From contig NC_058495.1 in the NCBI RefSeq assembly GCF_020382885.2, positions 2,969,627-3,033,626 on the forward strand: DNA of 64,000 nucleotides, read 5' to 3'. Numbering within the stretch: position 1 is the stretch's first letter; the number at the start of each line of letters is the position of its first letter. The translations under genes and the position numbers were made by a program. Under the pieces are notes generated by a model, which saw only the letters and a list, made by a program, of their open reading frames with translations, was not told where the DNA came from and ran no database searches. The DNA is from Scatophagus argus. Its lineage: Eukaryota > Chordata > Actinopteri > Scatophagidae. Below, one piece after another: positions 36,999 to 50,400 of the stretch.

Positions 36999-37130
36999 CT
37001 TGAATAATTCAAACGATCCGTCTCTTTATTTAAACGTCTTTGCTGAACAATTCCGGTGTGCGCAATAAAGCTTAGCCGTTTTGAAAATGGAGACAGACGG
37101 TACGGCAACCAAATGGGGACATTTCCGGTT
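36999..37130 (-). promoter_or_regulatory. zbtb40 5' UTR exon and promoter
   Basis: A GTAAAG donor at 36998-36997 (- strand) would splice a non-coding first exon to the acceptor just above 36301, giving a coding exon of 36301-36137. Upstream are an ETS-like TTTCCGG (37122-37128), a CCAAAT box-like element and no TATA box. The exact start site is not visible. Confidence 0.45.
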
Positions 37131-37930
37131 CAGGAAATGTCTGCTCATATGCTTAAGGAGTTTGCCTTTCAGGCTACATGGATAAAATTTTGACCAGTTG
37201 AATTGAATTTAATTAAATTGCGGATATGTTAGGGAATTGGGAGTTTTACTTCTCCTAAAATGACGGCAAACAGTTGGGTTCAACCAACAAGTAGCCTTGG
37301 TTGTTAATGAAACTCCAGGGAACACCCTGTATCATGTGAAATATGTCATAAATGGCTTCAAATTAATTGTTATAAAACCACAAACCGCATTAATAAAAAT
37401 TGAAACAAAATTTTGATAATTTACAGGGTCGTACCAAATTAAGAGGTTCGAGGCATGATGTGTTTTCCATGTTCGAAACTGCACATATGATCTATGGCTG
37501 TCTACTTATAATTGCATAGTAAAGACAAATGAAAACTACCTTTTAAATCAAAGAATCCTGCATTGCAAATGATGAAATACAGATGAAAACCTTGTGATTT
37601 TGGAAGGATAGCTTTTAACTGATGTTGTCTCTATTGCTGTCAGTCTGACATCAACACAATGTTTGGACGCTTCGGGATTTAAAATATTTGAAGTACACTA
37701 TCCTACTCCACCATACAGAAAGAAACAGCGTGCTGATACACAGATTACTGCATCACTAAAAAGAAACAAACAACTAAGAACAATTTTCAATTAGTGTTGA
37801 TGGGGCTGAAATAATCCTAATAGCACTGAGTTCTTCAATAAATACCAGACCACTCATGCCACATTACATTTGAGAGTTAGTCGAATCTAATAATTGACAG
37901 AGTGCGAGGACGGGGTGCTTTGAAAATAAC

Positions 37931-37936
37931 TTTATT
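37931..37936 (-). terminator. Candidate poly(A) signal of usp48
   Basis: TTTATT on + (AATAAA on the usp48 strand) lies 657 nt after the usp48 stop. The stretch 37131-37910 between this signal and the zbtb40 promoter shows no gene, so the two genes are arranged head-to-tail about 0.8 kb apart. Confidence 0.5.
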
Positions 37937-38592
37937 GTCCATAAGAAATAACAGTGAAAAGAACAGGACATATCACTGCTTGTACTCTGTTTCTCACTTT
38001 CAACTCTTGAGGTTTGCGTTGCTGAAACTTCCGCAGGAATCAGCCTCTATACATACCGTGTAGCTATGTATCTCTAAATGCCACATGGAGTATATGAATA
38101 TAGATTTGCTGTAGAGGTAATAAATGTTCTAACATTTAAGAGCAGTTATATTTGCAATACTTAACAGTTACTCGTGCATTCTTTTGACAAACCTGAAAAC
38201 TCTGCAGTGAGAACACAAGCTTCCACATGATGGAAAGAAAGAACATGTTCTTGAGTAACAGTAGAAGTAAACTGAAGCCAAGCCTCAGAATGAAACAGAT
38301 CCACTGAGTGCCACCAGATCCACCAGTCCTTCAGAATGATTAGGAAATTTAAATACCAAAGGCCAGCTAACCTTATGTAGGGAAAAACAGCGGCTTTGCA
38401 ACAGAGTCACAGTTTATTTTAAGAAAGCCTACTCAAAACGTAAAAAAACAAATTAAAGCACTTATTTATATGTGGACACTTGACATTTTCAAGCTTTTTT
38501 TTTTCTTTCTTTCTTTTATTTTTTTATTAAGAAATTTCCATCTGTTACGCGTCCAATTCAAGCATTGCTACATTGCTACAGCACAGCTTTCC

Positions 38593-41500
38593 TCAGTGCC
38601 CAAGAAGCCCAGTGCCTGCAGAGAGAGACAGAAGCTGTCAGATCAGAACCAAAACACATGTTCCACTCTTCAAACATAAAAAAGGCAAATAATCAAGCAT
38701 TTGGTCAACTTTCAGTGCTTGCAAGTTATCAAAACACTGCTGTACAGAAACAATTTGGCTCAGTATTCTTGACAGGAATAAATTAAAGCGTGGATTGGAA
38801 ATCCTACAGTGGAGCGCAATGCGTAACTGTAGGCGATAGAGATCTTACTTCCTATTGGATGAAGACTGGACAAGACAAAGAAGAAACAAAGAACAAAGAA
38901 ACAAAGAAAACTCTCCAAAACAAATGAAGTAAAAACATGCTCACCTTTGAATCCCTCTTCAGGCATTCCCACTGTGAAGGAAGAACATGACTCCGTGTAA
39001 GACAACAGTATTAACATAATTTAAACCAAGATAATGTAGATGCTATAGTGGAGGTCAACGTGGTTCCACTTACCCTGATAGACATCATCCATTGCAGCAT
39101 AGTCTGATATCGGCTCATCAGCCTGTAAGGAAACAATGGAAACGTTTTGGATTCAATGGATGTCTGTAATCGCCATGAAAATGATCTGATAGGAGTCGAG
39201 ACTAAAGCTGCGGTGGTTAATGCCTGTTTTTCAACTGCTGTGCCATGGGACATGAGCAAATTCCACTTTATTTGTCCAAAAACATGAATGCAAATTACAG
39301 CTGATTTCATACAGCTCTCACTGAGTATCTGTGTTTGAGCTGGTGATGGTAGGCAAAGTCCCTGTCTGTGGTTTAAAGCTGAGCTATGCTGATGTAAGTT
39401 TGAACAGGTTTCGGCTGACTGTTGCCAAGGAGTTTTCTAACATTTTCCACAATGTACGTATGCGAGCTTAACTGCTATATGGACCAAAAACAGACACAGA
39501 GCTTTGTGTTCATCTAAACAAGACTGGGTTTGACAATGAGTATAAGTCAGTAAATCCTTTTAACATATGTACTATGATTTCATTTTGTAACATCTGGGAT
39601 GGCGGTGTGAAATGTCAAAAGTGTGTGAGGGCACAAAAAGGTTGTTAGGCTCTGGGTAGATGTTTCTATGGAAAAACAAAGGTAACATGGAGGAAGTACC
39701 TTAAGACAGATGATGCTTTCAGGGATGACGCCCAAACTGCCCAGTGTGGCTGAGTCATCTGTCAGACTTTTTCCATCAATAGAGAGGTTCTGGTCAAACG
39801 GAGCCACAGAGAAGGCATGCATAATCTGCAGAGTTGGAAGCACAGCATCAAAGTTAGTTGAGTATACAAACTAGCTATTTTTCTTTCCCTATGCTACTGC
39901 AGTATAAACTCTTGTTAAGGGCTTCCAAATACCCAAATAAAATTACTACTTCATTCTATCTACCAATGCAAAATGCTGCTTAAAATGCTTCAGGTGTGTG
40001 TGTGCAGCAATCCAGTACTGCATCCAGTCATATGGAGCTCTCACCTGTATTTTCAGCTCTTTAAGCGTTTGATTAGCTGAAACGATGAGTGCTTTCTCTC
40101 CTCTGAGTTTCCTGTGCCGTGTGCTTCTCCTGACTCCGCCCACTTTGGTCACGTTTGTCACAGGAACAGCAGCCGCTGATGCTGCGCTGCTGTCACTCAA
40201 CTTTAGCCGCTTCGCACCGTCTTCTGACTGAAAGAAAGTCGTGGGATTATTCGCTTTTAATGCCGACAACAGATGATGCTTCTGTTCCTCATCTTTGCTA
40301 ATGTCGAAAACGTCACTGACAAACCTCAGACAGAATTTTCTGGTTAAACTAAAAATGATCCAACAAGGTAATCTGTGTGTATTGCTACTTTTACGAGTTA
40401 TACTACGTGTTCTGTCAGCTGTTACTTTGAATGTCAAGCAACAGGAAATAAGAAAATTGTGCTGAAAGAGAAATAACAAAGACAGAAGAGAGCAATTTGA
40501 AGATTTAAGTTGTTTTATGTGCCTAACGGTAAACATTTGAGGGAGTGCCTGAAGCCTGCAAAGTGCTGAGTGTGTTGCTGTTCTAGTTCTATAAGCAGCA
40601 GTCAATATTTTATTATATTACATATTTTGCTTGAGATGTGTGTGTGTGTGGCTGCATCCTTTCCTTTCCAGCTACAGTGTGGTGATGTGATGTGATTTAC
40701 CTGGCTGAAGTCTGGGTCCCTGTCTCCATCCACCTTTGGATGTTCTTCTTTCTCCTCCTCTGCTTCAGAGCTGCTGGCGGTCAGTTCTGGAGCCGCCTCC
40801 TTTATCATCTGCGCAGGGGGACGACGTGAAATCGCAAAGTCAGTTAAGCTTGGAAAATCTGTGGATCTCATTTTAGACACTAAGTGATAAAACACAGGTG
40901 CTTCTATTTGGATGAGGTACAGTGTCCTTTTTTTCCCATACCCTCTTGTCTTCTATGACCTTGCGGATGTAGATGGTTGCTTGGGTGTATTCTCTAAGGT
41001 CCCTCTGCTGCTGAAAAAGGAAGCTCTCTCTGCACTCCCAACATAGATCTGAACACATAAACAAACACACAAGCCTCAATCTATAAAAGAGTCCAATGTA
41101 AAGGTTCAGCTCCTCCTACCTAATCCACTTCCTACCAGTTCTAAGACATTCTGATACTTTTGTAACTGTAATAACTGCGACAGACTCCTCTACAGCAGCT
41201 GAGGTCGCCGTTTAAGCCTACACACAGTGAATGTTTGATACTCAAAAACAGATTCTCAGTATTTCAAGTATATGAAAAAAGTGCAAAATCCCTAAACATG
41301 TGAGTGAACCATTTTGCCTAACTTACCAGGCTGAGTTGTGTAGTGAGTGGTGGGACCACTGGCTGTGGTCTGTTTGAAGCAGTGGATGGAGATTGGCTGG
41401 TCTACGATGAAGAGTCTGCTGATAACGTCCCATTCACTGGGCCAGAGTAGAGCTATACTGTGCAGGACAGACGGCACAACATGAGACCACAGCAGTGTCC

Positions 41501-44445
41501 AGTCCAAAAAAAAAAAAACCTTTTGTTTTTGCTCCTGTATTTCCGTGATGATAATGAAAACAAAACAGCCTTCAATGAATTGCTTTTACAAATTGGCACG
41601 GCCGTGTGCATTTATGAGCTGACACTTTGTGGAGCCACAGTATAAACAAAGGTTTTTATTGATAAAATAGACCTACTTTATTAATACACACTATAGGGTT
41701 CCATATAGTTGTACATATTTATTAAGCATAAGTTAAAAAAAAAAAGACGATACTCAAAAAAAGAGGGTCCAACCTGAAATGGCCAGTTATTTTTTCATCC
41801 TGTCAGTAATTTATGTAGTAATGTAAAAACTGATGGAAAGACAATTTATTGAAAATGTTTAGGGGGATATTTTTTTGTGGGTGGTCTAGTAAAAAAAGCT
41901 GCACTCACTGTTGTGCATCTCCGTTGATCAGAGAGTCGTAGGTGAACATGAAGCCTCCGTGGGGACAGAGCAGGAGAGTGTTGCCCACATTAGAAACTGG
42001 AGAGGATTTAGTGGGTCTCCTACAAAACGGCACACACAGATGTGCAACATTTACCATTTGAAAGGTTTATAGGTAGTTTTACTGCCGATCATAATCAACA
42101 TCACTTGGCCAACTGAGAAACAAAAAGACTCAACTTTAATACAACCTCAATAAACTGTAATTGGTTTTAGTCATTACCACCAACACACATCTGAGCTCCA
42201 TGCCAAAGTCTTCTTGGTAACTCCTTTTATGGAACGCTGACTCTGTTCTTGAGTGCACAGTCAAACTCTGACAATAAACTGATATCACTCTGGTCATTTC
42301 ACTGCTGAAACAAACATACCTGATGAATTTTCTCCACTCATCCACGAAAAAAAGAGGGACTATGTAAAGTACGTCTGTGCCCTGGAGAAACAAACCAAAG
42401 CTTGGTTATCAACTATTATGATTGAATTTTAAGCATTCATTTCAAAACAGCTAAATCACTTTCATCTTAACTGATTTCTTATATATTCATTTAGACTTTA
42501 CAGCTGCAGAGTGCTGGTTTCCTCACAGGAATCATTCTCAACTTTTTCTCAATTTTTTCAGTAATGTTGATGTAAAGAGGTTACGTGACTCTTGGTGCTT
42601 GTCTTTGTGTCTACCTGAGGCCACTTGGTGAGTGTTGGCCGGTTCTTCTCCTGGAACAGGTTCAGCAATTGGTTCTTCTGGTCCAGGGCCATCATCTTAC
42701 TGACGGCCTCGTTGTCCTTTTCTTCCTGCTCTAATGTCTGGACACACAGGAAAGAAAAAATTCAGTTCCACAAAAAAACAAAACAAACAACAACAACGAG
42801 TCTCACATTACATACGCATACAGTAGCTAAACTAATGCCACACAGTGAATAAAAGAACAAGAAGATTAATGTACTTATTCATGATTGCATAGCAGCAGTG
42901 TACTGTGGGGTATAATATTAATGAGGGATACAACCTTTTAATGCCTCTCTAGTGTTTTAATGGTGCTATAAAGTGGTGACACCTGAGAATAAGTCAACTA
43001 CACTGGAGGAACTTACAGCGGGACAGCTGTACACACTGTACGTCAAGCAGAAATAAAACAGATTGTGATCATTTGCTTATCCTTGTGTGTGTGTTGTGTG
43101 CTGCTCAGTAAACAACTGTTTGGAACGTTCCACAGGTAAACAGGCTCGTTGGTAACAGGTGATAGTGTCATGACTGGGTATGAAAGGCTCAGATCACAGA
43201 CATGGATGGGCTGAGGTTCACCACTTTGAACCTTCACTTAAAATTAAAAGTCCCAACGTTTTTTCAGGCTTGTAGAAAAACAATAATAAAGAGGTATGAA
43301 AAGAGAAGGGATTAGTGTGGTGGAACACTGGATGGTCTGTCGGTGTCTACCCACCAGGCACTGCTGACAGGGCTCTTGGTTCTGGGTGAATTCAGGCGCT
43401 TTGGGGAAATATGCCCTCAGTTTGGTCCAAACCTCAGGTGATACCAGCTTCCGCTCGGTCTCTAAAATACTCAAACCCCCTACGGCAGGAACACATTTAA
43501 GGACCAACATATTGAACTACGCATAATAATCACAACAAAGATGATGTACAATTGTGCAGTGATGATTGTGGGACAGTACCGTGACTGCAGACAATGTCTT
43601 CATTGAAGGTCTTCATCTCGTCCTCGTTGTTCTCTGAGAGTTCTGGGCCAAACTCTACAATCAAACAATTCATGTTAAAACAGCCTACACACAGTCCAGG
43701 GGACTTGTTGTCTCTGCAATACTTATGTATGTATATGATCATACTAACATAACTAACTAAAAAAATGCAGCTGAAATGATGCTGCACAACAGGTTTAATG
43801 TATCCAACTCAGTGACTTTTTTTTTTTTTTTTTACTGATGAACATTCCCAAAGGTCAATTTAAAATTATACAATGATTTACAACCAAGTGTACACCGTGT
43901 GACACATTATTTTCCCCTTTCAGCTTGGTTGCCAGATGACCAAAAACCTACCTGACACAGACAAAAATCTAATCCATTCCACTCACCTTTGCTGTTGTTG
44001 GTGTGTGGTCCCTGTCCGTTGGTTGGGCCGTTGCTGTGTTTGGTTTCATGTTCGTCCTCCTCAAGTTGATCCAAAGCCAACTGCCTCCAGCTACGTAGAG
44101 ATGCTTTGCCCACCCAGTAGCCCTCCCCACTGAGTGAAACACACAAACACACAGTGATAAATACCCATTCTTACATTAGACAGCCATTCTTGAGGACTCA
44201 GGCTTTCTGAAATTCCCTCATTGGCTGTGAATCTTTACTCCTTTTCAGACATAGTTGAGCAAAACTGCTGCCTCCATCTAAATGTTAAGCTGGTGGCGTT
44301 TTTTTCCTCCTCATTCAGACAGATGGAACTTTCACATTAAGGTTTAAGTGCAAATTCAGCTAGCTCCCTCACTCCCACCAGATTTTAAAAGATGTAGCTG
44401 TGGACTGCACATGACATCCAGTCAGGAGGAGTAGTGTGTGTGTGT

Positions 44446-44483
<38 letters not shown>

Positions 44484-47400
44484 AAAGAGAAAGAGAAAGA
44501 GAAAGAGAGATGGGGTTGCAGTGAATGTCAATATGTAGCCGCAGCCTTGCTCCTTATCATGAGATCATTATCAAGATCTACAACGGTCAAAAGCACTAAT
44601 CCAACCTTTGCACCAAAACCAAAGAAGAGGGTTAATAAAAACTTGCATAAACTCCTGCAAACAATGAGTCTTTTTCAGTTTAGATTTGGAAATAAATGTG
44701 GTTTGACAGACTCACTGAAAGAAGGAGGCCGGGGTAGGTGGGCTGCCGTAGGTGGGCTGCCCACCTTTGATTAAAGGGCATTGTTTGTACACAAGTTCCC
44801 AACAGTTCACTGTATGTTAGCATAAAGGATGCATGTCTGAAAGGGGCTATTAAAATATCATTTGAGCTAAACTTTACTTGATGTACAACAATGCAATCCA
44901 TTGACCTAAACTCAACCTGAGTGTGTTTACCTGAGCGTGCGTTTGACCAGGTTGGAGACTTCCTTGTAGTCTTCATTGAGCTGGTTCTTCAGTCGCAGCA
45001 CCCTACATCGCTGGCCAACACACTCTCTACACAGAGAGGAGCCTGAACAAACACACAAAAGTGGCATACGTATTGAGGTTTTAGGAGCAGTGAGGATAAG
45101 AACCATTTCTAGAGAGCGAGATGTACAGTTTTTCCAATATGACTGCAAACAAGAGTACTTCCTAAAATGACAGATAATAATCACAGTTAAGAATATGATT
45201 TACTGAGGTGAACCAAAATTTTTTTTCCCACTAAACAGTTGTGTTTTCTCCAGTTTTGGATTGCTGTGGTTGCTGCTTCTGTAACTATCCTTCCCTCTCT
45301 GTTTTACCAGTTCAATTCAGGTTATTTATATTGCGCCAATTCACAACAAAAGTTATCTCATGACACTTTACAGTTAGAGCAGGTCGAGACCAAACTCGTT
45401 AATTAAATTGTAATACAGAGAACCCAACATCCCCCCTTGAGTAAGCACTTGGCGATGGTGGCGAGGAAAAACTGTCTTTTAGAAGGCAGAAGCCTCAGAG
45501 CAGACCCCGGCTCAAGATGGGCGGCCATCTGACGGTTGGGTCATGAGAGAGTGGGAGAGAGAAGAAGAGAGCACACTCTGTGTTTGACTCACCGTCTAGT
45601 CTCGGCCCTCCACTGTAGCGCTCATAGAGGAGCTGAGCAGCTTGGAAAGAAACCCTCTTTGATTCTCCCACCTTGTCTGGGTGCAGTTTGCTGTGAGAAC
45701 ACAAGAAGAGGGAGTTGTCGATTTCTTTTGTGGCAGTGGAATCCTCCAGCCACTTCTTCAGCCAGTCCAGGGGGATAAACTCATATGGCTCACCTGCAGA
45801 GGGAAAGCAAAGAAACACTTCAAACAAAAAGAAACACAAGGCCTCTGAAATTGATTTTTCAAATCCAGACTTATATTGTGCTAACAAGTGTCTCTCTGCA
45901 TAATACATTTTGAAACTGGCACAGCAACTCTTCATATTATCCTATTACACAACATCATGGCAAAGTGTTTGGTGTCACCCTGGTTCAGTAGGGTGGTGTG
46001 TTGTGCTAATGCTATTACTACAGACAGGGGTGCTGTTGTACAAGTTAAACAATATCCCCTCATTACTTTGACAGTTCCTTTAGGACACTGCCTGTTTTAA
46101 CTGAAAATCACACCTAACATGTACACTCTCTTTTGTGCTTCTGGTAAGTGATTAGGGAATGTTTTTACCGACCGTCTCTTGCAGGTAAAAGCTTGTAGAG
46201 CTCCTTCACCTCCTCATGCTTGGCTTTGCCCTTATCCACACTCTGTTTTCTCATGTCAGCCATTTCACTGCACCACTCCTCAAATTTATGATTGTCTTGG
46301 TCCACCAACCTCTGAAGAAAGGCTGGCAGACAGGACAGCACAGAACAAAAAAAAGACAAGGCAACATGGACAATTATTTTATTATTATTATTACTGTGTC
46401 TTAATTCCTTCATGCAAACAAAGTCAGAAAATCAGAGATTACTGCAGCGTCCGAGTCTGGCTGCCATAGTGAAAATTCTGGCACTCACCTGGCACCTCGA
46501 CACTGGTCCTGGAGGGATCTGAGCTCTCCTCTTCTTGGACCTTATACACCAGCATGTACGCATTTCTAGAGCAGTGGTAGCCTTTACTACACTTTGGTTT
46601 TCGTGTCTGGGACTTCACTGTCTCAGCTAAGGACCGAGAAGGAAGAGTAACAATTTTGAGAAAGTGTATACATTTACAGACATGACCCTGGGGAGGGTTA
46701 AAGGCTATAACTTTGAATTCTATATTTTACCAAAGTACCATAATGATGACAATAACACATTTTTAACACATACATTTAGCTGGCTCATAAAGATTATGAT
46801 AATGTTTTTTTAATATTACTTTATTTCTGTATTTACAGGGCCTGTATTTACCTCCTCCTTTATATGAAGCAGGCATTTATTTCCACGCAACTTCCTCAGT
46901 TTGATAACTACTGTGTAACTGATCATGTGTTACAACATTACCAGAGGCATTGCTTTCAACTAACTACTTGGTTTTGAGGAAACAGAAATTTCTACAATTA
47001 AATAATATTGAATGACAGTAAGATAGCTACAACATAACACAACATAAGGTATCTATGGATTTCAGAAAGGTGGAACTATACAGTACTCTTTTAGTAATAC
47101 TCACCAATGTCCTCCTCAATGCCAAGTTGTAAGTTCTTGCCTTCCATCTTCTCAATTTCCTCGTCATTGAATTTGTACCAGTCGCCAGTACAAGCATCCT
47201 TCACGTGGGCAATGTAGTGGCCTGAGTAGGCACTGATTCCCCGATGGATCAGCACTGCACTGAGTTCATAAACACACTTTTGGTCTGGAGAAAAATTAAG
47301 TCAAAACAGACAAAAATGTCAGCATGTTTACTTTTCAAAGAGTCATCAATAAAACATGTCTCCAGCTGGATGGGAATAGGGTTTAGTATGGTTAAGGAAG

Positions 47401-50400
47401 CAATGTATTGCTTAGAAAATGCTAGTACAGACTTAGCAAGCAGTAAGCTTGTTGTGACAGCAATACATCAATGCAAAGGTAGACTTGACCACTTTTTGCC
47501 CCCTGAGCACTACTGAAAATTTATCTCTTGCTTCTGAAATCCAAAGAGCCTTGGGATTTGTCCTTTACATTAAGAGAGGAATATAAAGAGTAAATCATGC
47601 AATTTTTTTTCCTGTACAGGTGACACATGCCACTTTGCAAAGTTACACACAAGTGCAGAATGTGTCTGTGCGTGTGGCATGGAGGTTTGTACTGCTAATA
47701 CCTTCTTTTCCTTCCAAGAAAGGGCCCATGTCCAGCTGCTCTGGAAAACTGATAAAAGTGTTGAGCTTCTTCTTGTGGCCTGTTTGTCTGGAAAAGACAA
47801 CTGGGTTTAGTAAAGCCTTGTTCACATCCAAGTAGAGAGACACTACTATCACAATCAGCGATTCATCGAGTGCTTGATCTAAAATCGGCAACATAATCTG
47901 CGGACAAATTACATTTAATAAGAGAATATACTTCCTTGCCAAAGTGATTTAGTCTGCATTACTAATGTTTAATGCCTCTTAATACAATGCGGTACAAAGT
48001 GATGGCCGACCTGTCAAAGACAAAACGCATGAGCTGCAGGTTGAGGGTTGGAGGAAGGCTGTGTAGTCTGATCCTTCGGGTGGCGTTCTGCTTACTCTGA
48101 CAGCTCTCACAGAAGTAGCGGTTCTCCCCATCCAGCTTCTCCTCCTGGAAGGCAGAGGGCAAGGAGCAACCACTGTGAACATATCACACTTAAAGAACTA
48201 CTTATTTAACATTGGATCACACACACACAACAAAAAAACTATTTCAATTCAAATTACACAGGTGTGACTTAATGTTATTCTGTGTTGCACATTTAAAGTA
48301 CATTTCATACAGACTCAAACATAGGACTACATGATTCTGGTGAAAATGAGTATCATGATGTTTCTTCAGAAGTGAGAGGAGATTTTCTCCCACAACGTTT
48401 TGGATTTCTGTTTTAACATCAATTTTTAAAACATTAAAAGCAGCACAAAATGAAAAACAGTAGTGGCTGTCATTTGTTTAGCAAAGCATTAATCGGTTGT
48501 TTGCAGCGTTTCCCATGCATTTATTTATTCGTCGTGGCCCACCGCAATATGAACAATGTCTGCCACAAATTACTTTCCTGTTTTTGGAGCACACATATCT
48601 CACTGAAATAGTTAGAATGACTGTATTCTAAATCATGTAAAAGAACGCATTTTTGTTATTCACATGCTGTACATATGATAGTTAGTTTGGACAAGAACAG
48701 CAGAGAGAGCGTCAGAGAGACGCTGGAGTTTGTGGAGTTACTTTTTCTTAACACCTGCCAATAAACAAGGAATGGATCTGAATGTTTTATTTAAACAGTT
48801 TTTGGGTAATCACTAAAATAAACGTTGAAATAAGAAATGACCTATATAACACAAATAATCCCTACACATATTCTATGTGTCATTCACTGCTGTCTTCAAC
48901 CTTAGCCATACAACTGCTCAAAATCACATAATACATTCCTCCTAAATTTCATTTATGTGAGTAGATGTTACATTCAGTTTGTTAGGGAACGAAAGCTACC
49001 TTCAGGAACTCTGTGATGCATTCAGTGAGGTTCTTGTGGCCCTGGATGTTCAGCTCCAGCTCATAGAATCTGGACGGCAGTGCAGATGACCGACCACACT
49101 GGTTACAGCTGGAGAACAACCAAACCAAGATAACAGATTCCACCACAACACAGAAAATGCCTAATGTCTAACATCTAATTTTTATTTTTGAACTTCAATT
49201 TTATCTAGCTTAATAATCATTCCAACTATTTTTCTAAAAATCAAGTCAGCCAAAACCCGACCCAAAAAAACAGAACCCTTACCTTCACTAATCCAAGCCC
49301 TATAAAAAGATGGGACATACTGGCTACTTCCTCATTGTCGCCATTATTTCTTGCAATCAAGCTGAATATAAATGTTTCTCATCTGCCAAAATGTCTTATA
49401 CTCTTTGTTCATAAATGTGACCAAAATTCAGCTCACCTTAGCCTGTGGTTGCCTATAGTTAACCAAATATAAATCATGATCTTTTGAGACATTCTGATAT
49501 CCAAGGCTTTATCATATGACACTTTTTCAAACATAAACTGTCGAGATTAAGTACCAAGTGATCTTACACAGTAACGTAGGAGAACTGTCCACAGAACTGC
49601 TGCTGGATGACATTCTGCAGACTGGTGTTCTTCTGCTTCGATAGTGTATCTTCCAATAAAGATAAGAAAAGCTTTGAAAACTCCTGGGCATCCTGCAAAT
49701 GAATGGTCTAAATTCAATGCTCTGCAAAGAAACCATGTCTCAAAACACCAAACCACTAAAGAACATGCAGATGCTACCAGGAAAAAGATCAAAAACCAAA
49801 AAAATGGTCCCTAATGAAATAAATATATACAATTCGGCACTCTAGAGTACACTCACACAACATGTGGTGACCATTTTTGGAGAATGTGGAACAATACCCC
49901 CATTGTAGAAAAGATGTGGAAATTTTTGAATGCAGTTTGCATTTTAAACTATGAGATTGTAACAAAGAATTGAAAACACTTTAAAAATTGTGCAAATGTG
50001 AGAATTTCAATTTCTGAACATTCCATCCATTCATTTGAATATGAATGGATGGAATATTTCAGTGAATCAGCATTCACACTAATAAAGAGCAAGAATAATA
50101 ATTGTGTGAATTATGCATTCAAGCTAACAAAAAGGCACAGTGTTATTTCTGTAAATATTCTATTACCAAAGTATTTATCAGTAATACAGTTAAGATCAGA
50201 AAAAGTTGTTGATTTAAGTGGTGCAGTAGGGAGCACCAGTGTGTTGAGAATAAAATGTTTGTCTGGAGACTTGCAGTCATCTTTCAAACTGTGAAACCAG
50301 CCTTGTATTTCTAGGCTAAAGTTTTGATAGGTTTCATGTTGTGATTTACCTGCTGCTGTCCAGTGTCCAGGCCCAATGCTTTGACCAGCCCTGAAGGGTC

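Noticed and set aside
39946..40605. Full 219-codon - strand ORF
   Set aside because: Only 40227-40045 of it is coding (usp48 exon 23, between a CAG acceptor and GTGAG donor); the rest is intron read-through.
44436..44774. 112-codon ORF beginning with Cys-Val and Glu-Lys repeats
   Set aside because: Translation of the (TG)n(AGAAAG)n microsatellite; intronic in usp48.
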